Source: Pempheris klunzingeri (taxonomy: Eukaryota > Chordata > Actinopteri > Acropomatiformes > Pempheridae). From it: 64,000 nucleotides of DNA. The translations under genes were made by a program, and so were the position numbers. Location of the stretch: NCBI RefSeq assembly GCF_042242105.1, contig NC_092033.1:3369908-3433907 (forward strand), in the 5' to 3' direction. Below, one piece after another: positions 38,301 through 64,000 of the stretch. The notes beneath the pieces were generated by a model. The model did no database searches. It saw only the letters and a list, made by a program, of their open reading frames with translations, and was not told the DNA's origin. Within the stretch, counting starts at the first letter, position 1, and every line of letters begins with the position of its first letter.

Positions 38301-40297
38301 AATGAGACAGGTAGATAGAAAAAGGGCTTCAAGGCTGTTTAAACCAGGACCAGCAGGTAAAGTTGACCTAATAAAACACCTTCCATGTCCATGTTTTTCT
38401 AGCTGTTGGACACAGGGCTACAGGTGTTCCCCTATACCATGGAGAAGTCTAGCTTAGATGACAACGAAGCTTCGTCTAGCCCTGCTATTGGTGTGTCTGT
38501 GACACTGCCTGACTCTGTTGTCTTCTTAGAAACTCCCCAAGTCGCTCGCTGGGATGCTGCAGGTAGGGCGGACAGCAACACATGCTGCGTAGAATAAATC
38601 AAATAAAAAAGTCAAGTGATTTGGAGTTGACAGATCTGTCTTGGACATTTAAACTGGTATTTCATCCAGGAAAGTACTGGAGGATGGATGGCATCACTGA
38701 CGTCTCCTATGAGGAGGCGGAGGCCAAGATCTCCTTCAAGATGGACTCCTTCCAGGCCTTTGTGCTGATGCAGGAAACTTATGCCAACCTTCCCTTCCAT
38801 GGCTGGGAGCTCAGGCCATTGGGTCCAGACTCAGCTCTTTTCACCATCAATGGGGCACTCATCGACCTCAGCATCGTGATCCAGGTAGGAGACTGGGCAG
38901 TACAGTACACACACAGGAGAAGAATGAATCAGGAGACGTAGATTGACAGTTGTTTTGTTATTTGACCAACAGGGTAATCAGTGTATGTTGCACTCAGAAC
39001 AAGAGAGAGGGCTCTCTCATCTCACAGGGAAGTGGATGAGTGGCCCCGCCCTGCAGAGAGCAATGCTCAAAACAGGGATCAACATCTTTGTGAATGAGTA
39101 CACGGACAAGTACGTCAGCACCTACAGCAAGGTTGGCATCTTTTACTCGTTGGCTTTTAGAATATAAGAACAAGGCAGTAGATTTGAGCCACGGCTTTTA
39201 TTTGATTATTCACACTGAGCTGAAGGCACAAATTAGTGTTGCAGCATAGTGTCTGGCATGCATCCACATACCGGTGTCAGTGTGAGAATGACTGGAAGCA
39301 TCCACTTCCTTCCAAGCATCATTTGAAATAAATGTCAAATGTTTATTTATTTTTTTGAAGTTTGCTTGGCAGTAGTTCACAAAAGTCACATTTTGATTGG
39401 CATTCAATCTCACACATGCTGCTTAAGCAGTCATACTGTTGGACTGAAAAGTGATAAACAGTGGTCTGAATGTGCGGTGTGCTTTCGCTCCTCTTCAGGA
39501 CCCACTCACAGAACACGCTGCCTACGAACAAATGGCCCTCTTTGCCTCTGCCTGCGCTTTCTCACGGAGCAACTGGAATGCCAAATGTGGAGCCGAGCAT
39601 CTGGTCATGCAGGTATTCTCACTCACATGAATTTATGGCTTATTGATTTGGCATTTACACCGTTTTTCTACCATTGTGGAATGACCTACTCCCCATTCCT
39701 CACACATGGAAGCACCAATCACGTGCAGACATTCATCCCAACCACTTCCACACTGGCGCTGTGACAAACAACTAGGTGTTGTGCCTCCACTGCATCCTTA
39801 ACACAAGCAGATTTGACATTTACACATCCATAGACAAGGCAAGCCGGAGCAGAGAGGTGTAATCTTTTCAGAATGATTAAGAAGAAAGTTATGTAGCACC
39901 ACACAGAGTGTTCTCTCTAGAAGATAGAGGTTATTATGAGTGGACAGACAAGGAAAGGAAGGAAAACCCAATCCAAGACACCAAAATTACTTTAGATTCC
40001 TGTTTTCCTCTCCTCTGCCAGGTGTGTGAACACCACGGCCCTGACCCTGTGCCTGAGGCGTCGTGGAGTCTCTACCTGCTGGGCGCTCAGAGGAGTCAGA
40101 AGCTGGAAATCACCGACAAGAGCGAGGCTTTCTCTCCAGACCTTTATCCCGGCAGTGAGTTTCATTCCACCTTCATCCACATGCTCCAGGACGGCATGAG
40201 CACCGATGGCATAGCCAGGACCAGAGAATCCAGCTATGTGTTTGTTGACACAGTACAGAGTCTGCTCTGTGCCACCAGGCCACTGATGTATTCATGA
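35346..40297 (+). CDS. dnai7: DNAI7 (CASC1), axonemal dynein intermediate-chain-related protein
   Basis: Sixteen exons give 723 residues (human 716): 35346-35348, 35864-35948, 36127-36215, 36333-36437, 36681-36818, 36892-37026, 37129-37232, 37331-37489, 37612-37762, 37844-37934, 38123-38310, 38403-38562, 38670-38884, 38973-39131, 39499-39612 and 40022-40297. The summed length is an exact multiple of three. Exon 1 is only the ATG before a GTTAGT donor, giving MSSKKGRKLTKAQ. Order of parts: a charged coiled-coil N-terminus (QEEEEERRLREE), CDGTPDPAVQQDINTYISLW, the block LWANLKKNPRFKGLNF, a Glu-rich linker, the conserved core YTPLGGVFYYDVFHLPPQ and GKYWRMDGITDVSYEEAEAK, and the tail DTVQSLLCATRPLMYS. 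The family takes part in assembling or anchoring inner-arm dyneins in motile cilia. ETFRF1 is divergent and IRAG2 convergent, as in human 12p12. Confidence 0.94.
35566..35614 (-). other. Possible ETFRF1 5' UTR exon with an upstream ORF
   Basis: A minus-strand ATG at 35614 (MAETVKEGLKHELKAQ) runs to a strong GTAAGA donor at 35565. Spliced to the acceptor before the ETFRF1 start exon, the frame hits a stop within three codons. It cannot extend ETFRF1 but could act as an upstream ORF. It lies within DNAI7 intron 1 on the other strand. Confidence 0.35.
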
Positions 40298-40993
40298 CCA
40301 AATTAAGCATAAAACACCTGAATTTTAAATGTGCACATAAGAACACACTTCTTCTATTGTAGAATTGGCTACTTTATTTGTGCAAAGTTTCACTCATCAT
40401 CTTTGGAACATACAAAAGTGTATGAAGTTGAAAACAGTGACAACCACAGCAAGAACTTTGAGAAAAATAAAACCTTTGGTGTTAAGATGATAACAATGTA
40501 GAATTATAACTTAACAAAAATAAACAGATATTCACAGCCCCCACTCAAAACTAACAAACACATAAATACAGATTTCAAAAATTTAAAAACACGTAAAATG
40601 AAAGATTTATTACCAGTGTTTGTAGACTTAAGTTATAAAACGTCCTCTGCAACTTATGAGGAAATGAATGGAAAAATTCCATTAAAAAGGCTGGCGGTCC
40701 CCGGTTTCCTCAAGTGCATGAAATGTGTTTAAAAAGCCACGTGGCCCGGTTGAAGCCATCCTCCATGATGTTTGTCAATGGAAAACTGCACAGCGGCCCA
40801 TTGGTGCATCAGCGCCATCACTGTGATGAAGATGTGACATGATTGGTCAGCGTTGTGCCGGCTCTGATGACTCATCAAGCCTGATGTGGCAGATTGTGTT
40901 GAGTCCGTGTAGACAGCACTGACAGGAAAACTGCATCGTAATGTGTTAAGGACATCGGTTGCCACAACCTGTAACTGCTTCTCTTAAAACACA

Positions 40994-41028
<35 letters not shown>

Positions 41029-41291
41029 GCACACGCACACGCACACGCACACGCACACGCACACACACACACACACAGACTAACTAATTTAGCAAACGTG
41101 ATGTGATGCATAAAATCCTCCATAGGGTTAACTATCCCCTGAGGCCTGGCCTGTGCCGTCAATGTGAGTCTTGTTTTAAGAATCTTCAGGCACCAGTAAA
41201 AATCCCAACAGCCTCTGCTCAGGAGTGGTACACTGTACTTCCTTCATCACCGCACATGGGCAGTAACATCATCCACCCCGGGTCTCAGGGG
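40298..41291. other. Tail-to-tail DNAI7/IRAG2 3' flank
   Basis: A DNAI7 polyadenylation signal, AATAAA, lies at 40466-40471. On the minus strand the IRAG2 3' UTR crosses this stretch; a minus-strand AATAAA at 40373-40378 would end it within the DNAI7 3' UTR. No coding sequence is apparent. Confidence 0.5.
40991..41078. repeat. (CA)n microsatellite with CG interruptions, IRAG2 3' UTR side
   Basis: Pure CA units give way to CGCACA units and then CA again, over about 88 bases. Alternating purine-pyrimidine sequence with CG steps is a classic Z-DNA-prone composition. Confidence 0.9.

Positions 41292-64000
<22,709 letters not shown>

Overview
The window is vertebrate nuclear DNA, almost certainly from a ray-finned (teleost) fish. 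Genes are intron-rich with canonical GT-AG splice sites, introns are short, CA/TG and GA microsatellites are abundant, and the interspersed repeats look like fish LINE/SINE fragments. I rebuilt gene models by splicing exons by eye. The models for ARL1, SLC5A8, ETFRF1, DNAI7 and IRAG2 keep frame across every junction I checked. Gene names rest on remembered family sequences, not on a search.

Layout. (1) 1-326, minus: first coding exon of an unrecognised gene running off the left edge, head-to-head with ARL1. (2) 1031-4042, plus: ARL1, a Golgi small GTPase. (3) 5599-25226, minus: UTP20, a giant ribosome-biogenesis HEAT-repeat protein in about 61 coding exons. (4) 26314-32450, plus: SLC5A8-type sodium/monocarboxylate cotransporter, followed at about 32.9-33.9 kb by decayed pieces of a second copy in scrambled exon order. 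(5) 34557-34888, minus: ETFRF1 (LYRM5). (6) 35346-40297, plus: DNAI7 (CASC1), an axonemal dynein protein with a perfect X-box just upstream. (7) 41292-64000, minus: IRAG2 (LRMP), a tail-anchored coiled-coil KASH-like protein, tail-to-tail with DNAI7 and entering from the right edge.

The order ARL1-UTP20-SLC5A8 matches human 12q23 and ETFRF1-DNAI7-IRAG2 matches human 12p12. Here the two blocks abut, and the junction lies in the stretch with the SLC5A8 pseudogene. The genes do not form a pathway. They share promoters as head-to-head pairs (unknown/ARL1, UTP20/SLC5A8, ETFRF1/DNAI7) and 3' flanks as tail-to-tail pairs (ARL1/UTP20, DNAI7/IRAG2).

The most interesting structure is IRAG2. A long form of at least 979 residues has an upstream coiled-coil region. 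Two internal TATA-box starts predict forms of 510 and 443 residues. The 510-residue form begins with a possible N-myristoylation signal, and its exon 2 cannot be used by the long form without a stop codon. An uninterrupted CA array of about 287 bp lies just upstream of that internal promoter. No CRISPR array, rRNA or tRNA gene, or viral gene was seen.
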